From: Lactiplantibacillus herbarum
GTDB lineage: Bacteria > Bacillota > Bacilli > Lactobacillales > Lactobacillaceae
DNA length: 64,000 nt
Direction: 5' to 3'
NCBI RefSeq assembly: GCF_001039045.1
Contig: NZ_LFEE01000001.1
Coordinates: 165,389 to 229,388 of the forward strand
Every line of letters begins with the position of its first letter. The first letter of the stretch is position 1. Under the pieces are notes generated by a model. It was not told the DNA's origin. It did no database searches and was given only the letters and a program-made list of their open reading frames with translations. Made by a program: the position numbers and the translations under genes. Below, one piece after another: positions 35,328-43,088 of the stretch.

Positions 35328-36299
35328 TTAATCGAAAGTCACCACGAGCTTGCCAGTAACCTGACTAGCCTGTAACTGTTGTAGACCGTCAATCAGCTGG
35401 TCACGCCGCAAGACCTGATTGATCAGCGGATCAACCTTACCCGCTGCGATGAGGGCAAGTAAGGCGGTTGCCATGGTGCCAAGGTCAGCGATTTGGGCAG
35501 GATTGCCACTGCGGTGTGCGCCGCCTAAGTCTAAATCGCTGATGGTGATGGCACGGTCAGTTTGAAAGTTAGCAGGCGTGTCGAGTACACAGACTAATTG
35601 GCCATTGTAGGCTAGCCGTGGTAAGTCAGCGTCAGGATGACCAACCGTGTTGATAATCAGATCAACACCTTGGCCGTGTGTGAGTTCTTGGATGCGTGCG
35701 GTGACGTCCTCATGGTGATAGTCGAGTTGGGCGTCGGGGTGCAACGGTGACACAAAGTCCTGTTTACCCTGAGAAACGGTCGTGAAAACCGTTTTGCCAG
35801 CTGCTTTAGCGAGTTGAATTGCCATACTACCGACACCGCCCGCACCAGCATGAATTAAGACGGTTTGTGCGGCATTCAGGTTGGCTTTGCGAAGCAGTGC
35901 TTGGTAAGCGGTCAAACCGGCGCAGAGGCTAGCTGCGGCAGTCTCAAAGCTGACAATGTCTGGGATTCGCGCAAGTGCTGCGGCAGGTAAGCTGACGTAT
36001 TCCGCAAACGTGCCGTTATGTGCGAGATTCGCGTGACCGCAGATCCGTTCACCGGGCTGGAAATCAGTGACGTCAGCGCCAACTGCTTCGACGATTCCGG
36101 CCGTATCAAGACCGAGCGTATGGGGATATTGCCAAGCAGCATCACCGTTAAGCACTAACTTGAAGTCAACCGGATTTAAACCGACTGCTTGAGTCTTAAT
36201 CATAACTTCGTTGGGTGCAAGGGGTGGCATGGGACGTTCTTGCCATGTTAATTGATCAAGGGTCTTGGCAGATGAATTAGGAACGACTAGGGCTTGCAT
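35328..36299 (-). CDS. MDR-family zinc-independent oxidoreductase
   Basis: The 323-aa medium-chain reductase has GLDTAGIVEAVGADV near residue 60 and the dinucleotide loop IHAGAGGVGSMAIQLAKAAG near residue 145. It has no zinc-binding cysteine cluster. It is similar in family to the gene at 18168-19172 but not a close copy. The expected reaction is NADPH-dependent reduction of quinones or enones. ATG with GAAAAGAGTGG upstream. Monocistronic. Confidence 0.82.
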   Translation of the reverse strand: MQALVVPNSSAKTLDQLTWQERPMPPLAPNEVMIKTQAVGLNPVDFKLVLNGDAAWQYPHTLGLDTAGIVEAVGADVTDFQPGERICGHANLAHNGTFAEYVSLPAAALARIPDIVSFETAAASLCAGLTAYQALLRKANLNAAQTVLIHAGAGGVGSMAIQLAKAAGKTVFTTVSQGKQDFVSPLHPDAQLDYHHEDVTARIQELTHGQGVDLIINTVGHPDADLPRLAYNGQLVCVLDTPANFQTDRAITISDLDLGGAHRSGNPAQIADLGTMATALLALIAAGKVDPLINQVLRRDQLIDGLQQLQASQVTGKLVVTFD

Positions 36300-36408
36300 A
36301 GATGACCACTCTTTTCTAAAGGTTGATTTAGTTTTAATTATACCCGTCTAGCCACATTTTATTTGTAATAAAGCGTTAATCGATACGGTTAATGTGTTGT
36401 CGGAATAA

Positions 36409-36437
36409 TTGACGTTAGCGGTTACACTCGTTAAACT
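36409..36437 (+). promoter_or_regulatory. Promoter of the thiamine salvage operon
   Basis: TTGACG (36409-36414) and TAAACT (36432-36437) are 17 nt apart, about 25 nt upstream of the TPP aptamer. Confidence 0.7.
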
Positions 36438-36461
36438 AGGAATAACAACTGAATATTTTTA

Positions 36462-36552
36462 AACACTAGGGGTGTCCATAGATGGACTGAGATAGCGCTG
36501 GGCGCACTGATCCCTTTGAACCTGTAAGCTCAAACTTGCGTAGGAAAGTGTT
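36462..36552 (+). promoter_or_regulatory. TPP riboswitch (thi box)
   Basis: The aptamer is closed by AACACT/AGTGTT. It contains the conserved GGGGTGTCC, ACTGAGATA, and TGATCCCTTTGAACCTG segments of the TPP riboswitch. It lies between the promoter and a terminator that precedes thiM. Binding of thiamine pyrophosphate is expected to stop transcription. Confidence 0.95.
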
Positions 36553-36567
36553 GTTGCGCATCACTAG

Positions 36568-36609
36568 CGACCACTGGATCAATGTAGGCTGATCAGTGGT
36601 CGTTTTTTT
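36568..36609 (+). terminator. Expression-platform terminator of the TPP riboswitch
   Basis: CGACCACT pairs with AGTGGTCG, extended by GATC/GATC, and is followed by T7. It lies between the aptamer and thiM. Confidence 0.9.
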
Positions 36610-36641
36610 GTTTTGCCGGATGAACTAAGGGGGATATTGAG

Positions 36642-37439
36642 ATGGAACTACAATTATTAGCCGCATTACGGAAAAAACAACCAATCGTGTTGAATCTAGC
36701 TAACTTTGTCACCGTTCAAGATGTTGCCAACGGGTTGAATGCGCTGGGGGCATCACCCATTATGTCAGCAGAAATCGAGGAGGCCGAAGCGCTTGTCCAG
36801 ATTGCGGATGCGGTTTGCCTGAACTTAGGAACACTGACAACGCAACAAGTAGAACAAATGCGAGCAGTTGGAAAATTTGCTAATCAGTATCACAAGCCAG
36901 TGGTGTTTGATCCAGTAGCAGTAGGTGCTGTGCCCTATCGAAAACGAGTGGCGCTTGATTTATTAAAGTCGTTTCAAGTGGACGTACTGCGCGGAAATGC
37001 GGGCGAAATTGCGACCCTTGCTGATATGGAGTGGCAGGCTAAGGGGATTGATGCCGGGAGCGGTCAGGGCGATGTGGTTGAAATTGCTAAAGCGTGTGCA
37101 CAAAAGTTTGACTGTTGTGTTGTCTTGTCAGGGCCAACTGATGTGATTACGGACGGTCAGCAGGTTATTAAAATTTCCAATGGTAGCCCGTTGTTCCAGC
37201 TACACGTTGGCTCTGGTGATCTACTGTCGAGTATCGTTGCGGCATTTACGGCGGTGAGCACGTCAAATTATTATCAAGCAGCGCAAGTCGCTTGCCTAGT
37301 ACTTGCGGCCGCGGGCGAGTTGGTCGATAGTCAGTTAACGGCACCACGACCGGCCACTTTTGCAGTTGATTTGATTGATCGCCTCAGTCTGATTACGATT
37401 GACGAAATTCAGACGGTTGCTAAAGTCATCAAAGGGTAG
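36642..37439 (+). CDS. thiM: Hydroxyethylthiazole kinase
   Basis: The 265-aa ribokinase-like enzyme has NFVTVQDVANGLNALGASP near residue 22, DPVAVGAVPYRK near residue 91 and the C-terminal LHVGSGDLLSSIVAAF near residue 188. It phosphorylates the thiazole moiety in thiamine salvage. The catalytic segment reads GSGDLL; the common form is GTGCXL, so Cys is replaced by Asp here, as in many ThiM of Firmicutes. First gene of thiM-thiD-thiE. Confidence 0.93.
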   Translation: MELQLLAALRKKQPIVLNLANFVTVQDVANGLNALGASPIMSAEIEEAEALVQIADAVCLNLGTLTTQQVEQMRAVGKFANQYHKPVVFDPVAVGAVPYRKRVALDLLKSFQVDVLRGNAGEIATLADMEWQAKGIDAGSGQGDVVEIAKACAQKFDCCVVLSGPTDVITDGQQVIKISNGSPLFQLHVGSGDLLSSIVAAFTAVSTSNYYQAAQVACLVLAAAGELVDSQLTAPRPATFAVDLIDRLSLITIDEIQTVAKVIKG

Positions 37440-37465
37440 ACTCCACAGAAAGGGAGGTTTAAAAG

Positions 37466-38290
37466 ATGAATGAATTTCCACAAGTTGCAACGATTGCCGG
37501 TACGGATAGTGGTGGCGGCGCTGGCGTAATGGCTGATCTAAAAACGATGCAGGCACGACATGTTTTTGGTACGGCAGTCGTGGTAGCCGTTACGGCCCAA
37601 AATACCTTGGGTGTCCAAGACTTTATGGCGATGCCGACACAGTTAATTGACGAGCAGTTTGCATCGCTAGCAGCCGATTTTAAAATTCGGGCTTGTAAAA
37701 CAGGCATGCTGGCGGATGCTGAGCACGTTCACACGGTTGTGAAAAATTTGAAACGCGTCGATTTTGGACCACTAACGGTCGATCCAGTCATGATTGCAAA
37801 GGGCGGTGCGCCCTTATTGGCTGAAGATGCGATTCAAACGGTTCGTGACGAACTGATCCCATTGGCAACGGTGGTAACGCCTAATTTGCCCGAGGCGGAA
37901 CGATTGACCGGCCAATCAATTACTAGTAATGATGATATGGTGGCTGCAGGTCATGCCTTACAGGATTTGGGTGCCAAAAACGTGATTATTAAAGGTGGTC
38001 ACGAGACCGATCCTGAGTCTGCTAATGATTTTGTGTTATTGGCAGATGGGACGTCCTTCTGGTTGTCAGCACCGCGAGTTGATACGGTGCGAACGCATGG
38101 AACTGGTGATACATTATCGGCTTGTATCACGGCTGAACTGGCAAAAGGTCAGTCGAGGATGAATGCTATTAAGACGGCTAAGGCGTATGTTGCGGGGACA
38201 ATTAAGGCGTCGATTCAAGTCGGTCACGGACATGGGCCTTTGAATCATTGGGCGGCTTTGAGTAACGAGGTGACGACGAATGACGCTTAG
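37466..38290 (+). CDS. thiD: Hydroxymethylpyrimidine/phosphomethylpyrimidine kinase
   Basis: The 274-aa ribokinase-family enzyme has AGTDSGGGAGVMADLKTM near residue 10, DPVMIAKGGAPLL near residue 105 and the catalytic HGTGDTLSACITAEL near residue 210. It phosphorylates HMP twice for thiamine synthesis. Follows thiM by 26 bp with GGGAGG before its ATG, and overlaps thiE by 11 bp. Confidence 0.94.
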   Translation: MNEFPQVATIAGTDSGGGAGVMADLKTMQARHVFGTAVVVAVTAQNTLGVQDFMAMPTQLIDEQFASLAADFKIRACKTGMLADAEHVHTVVKNLKRVDFGPLTVDPVMIAKGGAPLLAEDAIQTVRDELIPLATVVTPNLPEAERLTGQSITSNDDMVAAGHALQDLGAKNVIIKGGHETDPESANDFVLLADGTSFWLSAPRVDTVRTHGTGDTLSACITAELAKGQSRMNAIKTAKAYVAGTIKASIQVGHGHGPLNHWAALSNEVTTNDA

Positions 38291-38927
38291 TTTTAATCCT
38301 AACCAATTACGGGCCTACTTTGTTTGTGGAACGCAAGACGTCCCCCAACAAGACTTACTAGCAGTTGTGCAAACAGCGTTGGATGCTGGAATCACAGCGT
38401 TTCAGTATCGAGATAAGGGTACTAGTCGATTGACAGCGACGGAACGCTTGGAACTAGGACAACAGATACGTGAACGTTGTGCGATTGCAGGGGTCCCATT
38501 TATTGTGGATGATGATGTTGAATTAGCCTTAGAACTAGGTGCAGATGGAATTCACGTTGGTCAACAGGACGATTATGTGACTCAAGTGATTCAGCGCGTT
38601 GCTGGTCGCATGTTTGTGGGGTTATCATGTTCCACGTTGGCTGAGGTTCAGCTAGCAAATCAAATTGAGGGGATTGCTTACTTGGGTAGTGGCCCTATTT
38701 TTCCAACAACGTCTAAGGATGATGCGGATCCGGTTGTGGGATTAGATGGGTTGCATCAGTTAGTAGTTGCCTCCGATCGACCAATCGTGGCAATCGGTGG
38801 TATTACTGAGACTGAATTGACGGCGATTGCGGCTACTGGTGCGGCAGGATCTGCTGTGATTACAATGTTAACGCAGAGTGATGATATGCGGCAAACTGTA
38901 GCGGGAATGTTAGTAGCTACGGATTAA
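38280..38927 (+). CDS. thiE: Thiamine-phosphate synthase
   Basis: The 215-aa TIM-barrel enzyme has FQYRDKGTS near residue 41, FIVDDDVELALELGADGIHVGQ (near residue 80; the key part is DGIHVGQQD) and YLGSGPIFPTTSKDDA near residue 139. It joins thiazole phosphate and HMP diphosphate. With thiM and thiD it completes a salvage route. No thiC, thiG or thiS is present, so de novo synthesis is not encoded here. Confidence 0.95.
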   Translation: MTLSFNPNQLRAYFVCGTQDVPQQDLLAVVQTALDAGITAFQYRDKGTSRLTATERLELGQQIRERCAIAGVPFIVDDDVELALELGADGIHVGQQDDYVTQVIQRVAGRMFVGLSCSTLAEVQLANQIEGIAYLGSGPIFPTTSKDDADPVVGLDGLHQLVVASDRPIVAIGGITETELTAIAATGAAGSAVITMLTQSDDMRQTVAGMLVATD

Positions 38928-39003
38928 GTAGGGCTCACCTGGCTGTTGTTAAGGAGCTTGGAAGTACGCAAGGGTTTTACGCAGTTAGTTGTGTGGCATG
39001 AAA

Positions 39004-39019
39004 TGTTTCACGTGAAACA
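39004..39019. other. parS: parS site (perfect)
   Basis: TGTTTCACGTGAAACA in the 404-bp gap after thiE. The rest of that gap holds a possible gene remnant (39031-39192) and a terminator (39284-39325). Confidence 0.9.
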
Positions 39020-39030
39020 TCTAAACTAAA

Positions 39031-39192
39031 TTAGAATCGGCCGATTATTTGATAATACTGTTTGGTTAGCTGAACATAATTATCTGGAGTGTAGTTCGAT
39101 TGTGCTAATAATTCGAGAGGCGCTTTGGAATATGAGTACCTTGTTTCGGCTGAGCTAGCTCTGACGACAAACGGAACGGTATTAAGTTGTGT
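39031..39192 (-). pseudogene. Possible gene remnant
   Basis: The minus strand has a 53-codon open stretch without start, ending in TAA 39031-39033, with protein-like composition (TRYSYSKAPLELLAQSNY then TPDNYVQLTKQYYQIIGRF). A TAA lies just upstream in the same frame, and no promoter or ribosome site is evident. It could be the 3' end of a decayed gene or chance. No family recognised. Confidence 0.25.
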
Positions 39193-39283
39193 TTATTAGT
39201 GAGTATCTACAATCAACGTCTGCCTGTAGAAGGTTAGAAAGTTTCAGAAAAAATAAATCTAACTATTTTGACTGATTAGTCAA

Positions 39284-39325
39284 AATATAAAGAGCGGCTA
39301 AATCTCATGATTTAGCTGCTCTTTA
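39284..39325. terminator. Terminator of the Nudix gene
   Basis: AAAGAGCGGCTAAATC pairs with GATTTAGCTGCTCTTT, and a T-rich stretch follows on the minus strand. Confidence 0.75.
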
Positions 39326-39331
39326 TATTAA

Positions 39332-39790
39332 TTAATGTGACTGTAAATATTTTTGTCCCGCTTGAATCATGTCAGCGGTTTGCTGGTTGAGTAAGGGTGG
39401 TAAATTGTCGAAATCAAAGTAATCCAATTTGAGCGTTTCATCCGAGGCACTAGTGAGAGCTTGGCCACCAATTGCTTTGACTAAAAATAGTGCACTGATT
39501 GTCTGAGCGATGTCGCCATTGGGGTAAGCTGTTTCGCCTTGGTCAAAGATAGCAATTTGATCAACGATTTCAACATCAATGCCACTGTCTTCTTTATATT
39601 CACGAACACAAGCTTTAGCATAGGTTTCACCGTATTCTAAGTAACCGCCTGGCAGACTCCAGTTATGGGTATCTGCTCGTAAGTTAAGCAAGACTTGCTG
39701 TTTATCGTTGACTAAGATACCGCCAGATGTATTTAGGATAATCGGTTTGTGACCAACTAAAGCTCGAATCTCTTTAATATAATTTGCCAT
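39332..39790 (-). CDS. Nudix hydrolase
   Basis: The 152-aa protein has a Nudix box near residue 60 (GYLEYGETYAKACVREYKED, followed by SGI), matching GX5EX7REUXEEXGU except that the last Glu is Asp. The N-terminal AsnThrSerGlyGly strand suits a nucleotide diphosphate-type substrate, but specificity is unknown. ATG 39790 follows AGAGG; an upstream in-frame start lies beyond the ribosome site. Confidence 0.85.
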   Translation of the reverse strand: MANYIKEIRALVGHKPIILNTSGGILVNDKQQVLLNLRADTHNWSLPGGYLEYGETYAKACVREYKEDSGIDVEIVDQIAIFDQGETAYPNGDIAQTISALFLVKAIGGQALTSASDETLKLDYFDFDNLPPLLNQQTADMIQAGQKYLQSH

Positions 39791-40021
39791 GGAAAAACCT
39801 CTTTTCGAATTTGCTAACCTTATTATACGCATAATTAGGAAGAAAGTTGCTTGCGTTGATTAATTTCTATGTAAGGGGTATCTGGCCTATCAAGGCGCGC
39901 TTCGCACCAATTCTCAATAGTGAAACCAGTTTGCGTCGTTGCCCGTTTTTAGCTAAGATAAAGGCTATATACTGTTAAGTGACAGTGAATGATCTTTGAA
40001 TTAATGAAAAGAGAGTAAGTT

Positions 40022-41392
40022 ATGCAAAGAAAATTAAGTACGGGCCAGATGCAAATGATTGCACTGGGTGGCACGATTGGGGTCGGTCTCTTCATGGGAT
40101 CGAGCTCAACAATCAAGTGGACCGGACCGTCAGTGCTAATTGCTTACATCGTATCAGGGGCCTTTTTATACCTGATTATGCGAGCTTTGGGTGAAATGCT
40201 GTACGTTGACCCAAATACCGGTTCCTTTGCCAAGTTTGCTTCCGAGTACATTCACCCGGTATTCGGATATTTAACGGCTTGGAGTAACATCTTCCAATTC
40301 GTAGTGGTCGGCATGAGTGAAATGATCGCGCTGGGCGGCTATTGTCGTTACTGGTGGCCGAACTTGCCGGACTGGGTGCCAGGATTGATTGCAATCGGGT
40401 TCCTATGTGCGGCCAATCTGATTTCGGTTAAGATGTTTGGAACCTTGGAAACCTGGTTCTCACTCATCAAAGTTGTGACGATTATCTTAATGATTATTGC
40501 CGGTTTAGGTTTGATTCTCTTTGGTTTTGGTAATCATGGCCAAGCCATCGGGATCAGTAACTTATGGACGCACGGTGGCTTCTTTACGGGTGGTGTCAAA
40601 GGCTTTGTGTTTGCACTAGCCATTGTGTTGGCCTCCTATCAAGGGATTGAATTGATAGGGGTCACAGCCGGTGAAGCTGAAAATCCACAGAGTACGATCG
40701 TTAAGGCCATTCGGTCAACGGTTGCACGGATTCTCATTTTTTACGTAGGGGCCATCTTCGTGATTGTCAGCATTTATCCATGGAACCAACTGAGCCAGAT
40801 TGGGTCACCGTTTGTCCAAACTTTCGCTAAGATTGGGATTACGGCCGCTGCGTCGATCATCAACTTTGTAGTTATTACGGCGTCACTTTCCGGGACTAAC
40901 TCGGGGATTTACAGTGCTAGTCGGATGACCTACACGTTAGCTGAAAATCAGCAGTTACCTAAGAAAATGACGTTGTTAAATCGTCATGGGGTTCCATTCT
41001 ATTCCGTAATTGCGATTTCAACGGGTATCCTTATCGGAGTGGTGCTCAACGTAGTACTACCGATGTTCTTTACCAGTGCGAGTGAGATTTTCGTAATGGT
41101 CTATAGCTCAAGTGTACTTCCTGGGATGGTGCCATGGGTCGTTATTTTGATCAGTCAGATTGCCTTTCGTAAGCAAAATGCTGATAAGATGGTCAACCAT
41201 CCATTCAAAATGCCATTTTCACCATATTCCAACTACCTAACGTTGGCTTTTCTAGCGTTGACGTTGGTATTCATGTTCATTAATCCGGAAACGCGCTACT
41301 CGATTTTAGTCGGGGTGGTCTTCCTATTGATTATGACAGTGGTTTACTTCCGCAAGTTTGCGGGTAAGGGTAAGAAATCAGCTACAAAATAG
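40022..41392 (+). CDS. Amino acid permease (APC/AAT family)
   Basis: The 456-aa protein has twelve predicted membrane segments. It opens with the family motif MIALGGTIGVGLFMGSSSTI near residue 12 and has SYQGIELIGVTAGEAENPQ near residue 207, typical of AAT-family amino acid:proton symporters. Substrate is not evident. ATG preceded by AGAGAGTAAG. Monocistronic, ending in a hairpin. Confidence 0.87.
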   Translation: MQRKLSTGQMQMIALGGTIGVGLFMGSSSTIKWTGPSVLIAYIVSGAFLYLIMRALGEMLYVDPNTGSFAKFASEYIHPVFGYLTAWSNIFQFVVVGMSEMIALGGYCRYWWPNLPDWVPGLIAIGFLCAANLISVKMFGTLETWFSLIKVVTIILMIIAGLGLILFGFGNHGQAIGISNLWTHGGFFTGGVKGFVFALAIVLASYQGIELIGVTAGEAENPQSTIVKAIRSTVARILIFYVGAIFVIVSIYPWNQLSQIGSPFVQTFAKIGITAAASIINFVVITASLSGTNSGIYSASRMTYTLAENQQLPKKMTLLNRHGVPFYSVIAISTGILIGVVLNVVLPMFFTSASEIFVMVYSSSVLPGMVPWVVILISQIAFRKQNADKMVNHPFKMPFSPYSNYLTLAFLALTLVFMFINPETRYSILVGVVFLLIMTVVYFRKFAGKGKKSATK

Positions 41393-41408
41393 ATTAAGTC
41401 TTGCAAAG

Positions 41409-41435
41409 AAGTACTTACCAATTTGGTAAGTACTT
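41409..41435 (+). terminator. Terminator of the amino acid permease gene
   Basis: AAGTACTTACCA pairs with TGGTAAGTACTT, followed by TTATTTT. Confidence 0.8.
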
Positions 41436-41498
41436 TTATTTTGGTCGTTTGTTGCGGTAAAATCATAGTTAATTATGATTTGAGAGAGCGGTGGCAGG

Positions 41499-42188
41499 AT
41501 GGTTAAACAGGGACAGTACGCGAAAGCTAGTAAACAAAAAAAGATCCGGCAGCTTAAACAGCGACACCAAGTTCATCAGGATCGGGTGATTGCAACGACT
41601 GCGGTCGGCGAATTTTTACAAGTTCGTTACCATTTAACGCAAGCAGCCCGACAACGGCTCGCGACGCGCCAAACGATGGCACGATGGAGCGCACAGTGGG
41701 TAGATCAGGCACAAGCCGTATCGGGGTCAACTTGGTCGGAAACAGCGCTAACGAAACAGACCTTACAAGCATTTAATCGGCAATTGCCATGGCAAGGTTA
41801 TGCGTTGATAGATCGCGAGTTTGACCAGTGGCAGGCCTTTCTAACCAAAGAAGCCCCAGCTGTACCGTTAGAAGAACGGGTCAATTTGATTGAACGTTTA
41901 ACGCCGGCAACGTGGCAGCAATTATTGACCGAACAGTTGGCGGTCAATGCCTTACTTGGAATGGCTCGCGATGCTAAAGCGTTAGTACAGATCTCCAGTG
42001 AACAAGTTATGGCACTACAAGCCGGCCTTCAGACAGACAACGTAATTGACTGGGCTAAGGTGGCCAGTCTATTAAATCCGGCAGTAATGGCGACTGATCC
42101 GGTAGCTACGGATGAGTTAGATTCAAAGACGCAAGCGTGGCTAACGCGATTAAATAAGTTAACCGTACAGGATTTTACTGTTAAGTAG
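41499..42188 (+). CDS. Hypothetical protein, 229 aa
   Basis: A soluble, strongly helical protein with a very basic N-terminus (KASKQKKIRQLKQRHQ) and a Gln/Ala-rich body. It could contact nucleic acid or be a cytosolic helical bundle. No domain is recognised. The ATG has AGAGAGCGGTGG before it. The alpha/beta hydrolase gene follows after 32 bp and is probably cotranscribed. Confidence 0.65.
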   Translation: MVKQGQYAKASKQKKIRQLKQRHQVHQDRVIATTAVGEFLQVRYHLTQAARQRLATRQTMARWSAQWVDQAQAVSGSTWSETALTKQTLQAFNRQLPWQGYALIDREFDQWQAFLTKEAPAVPLEERVNLIERLTPATWQQLLTEQLAVNALLGMARDAKALVQISSEQVMALQAGLQTDNVIDWAKVASLLNPAVMATDPVATDELDSKTQAWLTRLNKLTVQDFTVK

Positions 42189-42220
42189 GTGGCAAGAACA
42201 GTCAAAAGGGGTGTAGCGTA

Positions 42221-43003
42221 ATGCGGTTTATGACGTCAGATCATGTTAGTTTGGATTATACGGATGAAGGCGACGGCCAACCAATTGTTATTTTGACGGG
42301 ATTTGGTGGCTCGAAGGAAATCTGGCACGCACAGATTCCTGTTCTGATAGCAGCCGGGTACCGCGTCATTAATTTGGATGGCCGCTGCCAAGGCTTGTCA
42401 GAGCACACGGTCAAGGGATTACGGATGAGTCGGCGGGCGATTGATGCACATGAATTAATCGAAAGTTTACATCTAACGAAGCCAATTCTGCTAGGAAATT
42501 CGATGGGCGCTGCGACTTGGTTTGCTTACGTGTCACTCTATGGTGATAGCGAAATTAAGGCGCTGATCGATGTCGATCAGTCACCTAAGATGGTTAATAC
42601 GCGTGATTGGTCATACGGCTTCAAACAGATTCAGTGGTCCGATTTTCCAGACTATTTCCGGATGCCATTAGGGCGATCAACATACAAGTATGTTGATGAT
42701 GAGACTTACGCACGGGTCAAGGCAGTGGAAGCACAGGCGCCGTTTGATCGACAGTTGATGTTCCCCTTGTTAGTTAATCATGCGGTTCAGGATTGGCGCG
42801 ACGTGGTGGCTCAATTAACGGTCCCATTTCTAATCATTGCGGGTGCGCAATCGCCGTTCTTTAACCCCGAGTTCGCTACAGTGACTGCTACGATGGCTAA
42901 AAACGGACACAGCGTTATTGTCCCTGATGCTGGGCATATTGTGATGGCGGAGCAGTCGGCGGCGTTTAACGCTGTGCTGATGCGATTCTTGGGGACGTGT
43001 TGA
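42221..43003 (+). CDS. Alpha/beta hydrolase
   Basis: The 260-aa hydrolase has the oxyanion strand VILTGFGGSKEIW near residue 23, the nucleophile elbow LLGNSMGAATW near residue 89 and a C-terminal DAGHIVMAEQ providing the catalytic His near residue 243. The middle Asp is probably in IAGAQSPFF context or nearby; its position is uncertain. Substrate unknown. ATG with AAAGGGGTG upstream. The last codon abuts a parS-like site. Confidence 0.8.
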   Translation: MRFMTSDHVSLDYTDEGDGQPIVILTGFGGSKEIWHAQIPVLIAAGYRVINLDGRCQGLSEHTVKGLRMSRRAIDAHELIESLHLTKPILLGNSMGAATWFAYVSLYGDSEIKALIDVDQSPKMVNTRDWSYGFKQIQWSDFPDYFRMPLGRSTYKYVDDETYARVKAVEAQAPFDRQLMFPLLVNHAVQDWRDVVAQLTVPFLIIAGAQSPFFNPEFATVTATMAKNGHSVIVPDAGHIVMAEQSAAFNAVLMRFLGTC

Positions 43004-43019
43004 GGTTTCACGTGAAACA
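43004..43019. other. parS: parS site (one mismatch)
   Basis: GGTTTCACGTGAAACA differs from consensus only at the first base. It starts 1 bp after the stop codon of the hydrolase gene. Confidence 0.75.
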
Positions 43020-43035
43020 TTAATTCAGTAAATAG

Positions 43036-43077
43036 AAAAATGCCTCACCAACAAATAAAAGTTGGTGAGGCATTTTT
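43036..43077. terminator. Bidirectional terminator
   Basis: A 17-bp stem AAAAATGCCTCACCAAC/GTTGGTGAGGCATTTTT between convergent genes. Confidence 0.85.
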
Positions 43078-43088
43078 TGTAATCTTAA

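Noticed and set aside
18168..36299. The two MDR oxidoreductases as a duplicated pair
   Set aside because: They share only family motifs and have different neighbours.
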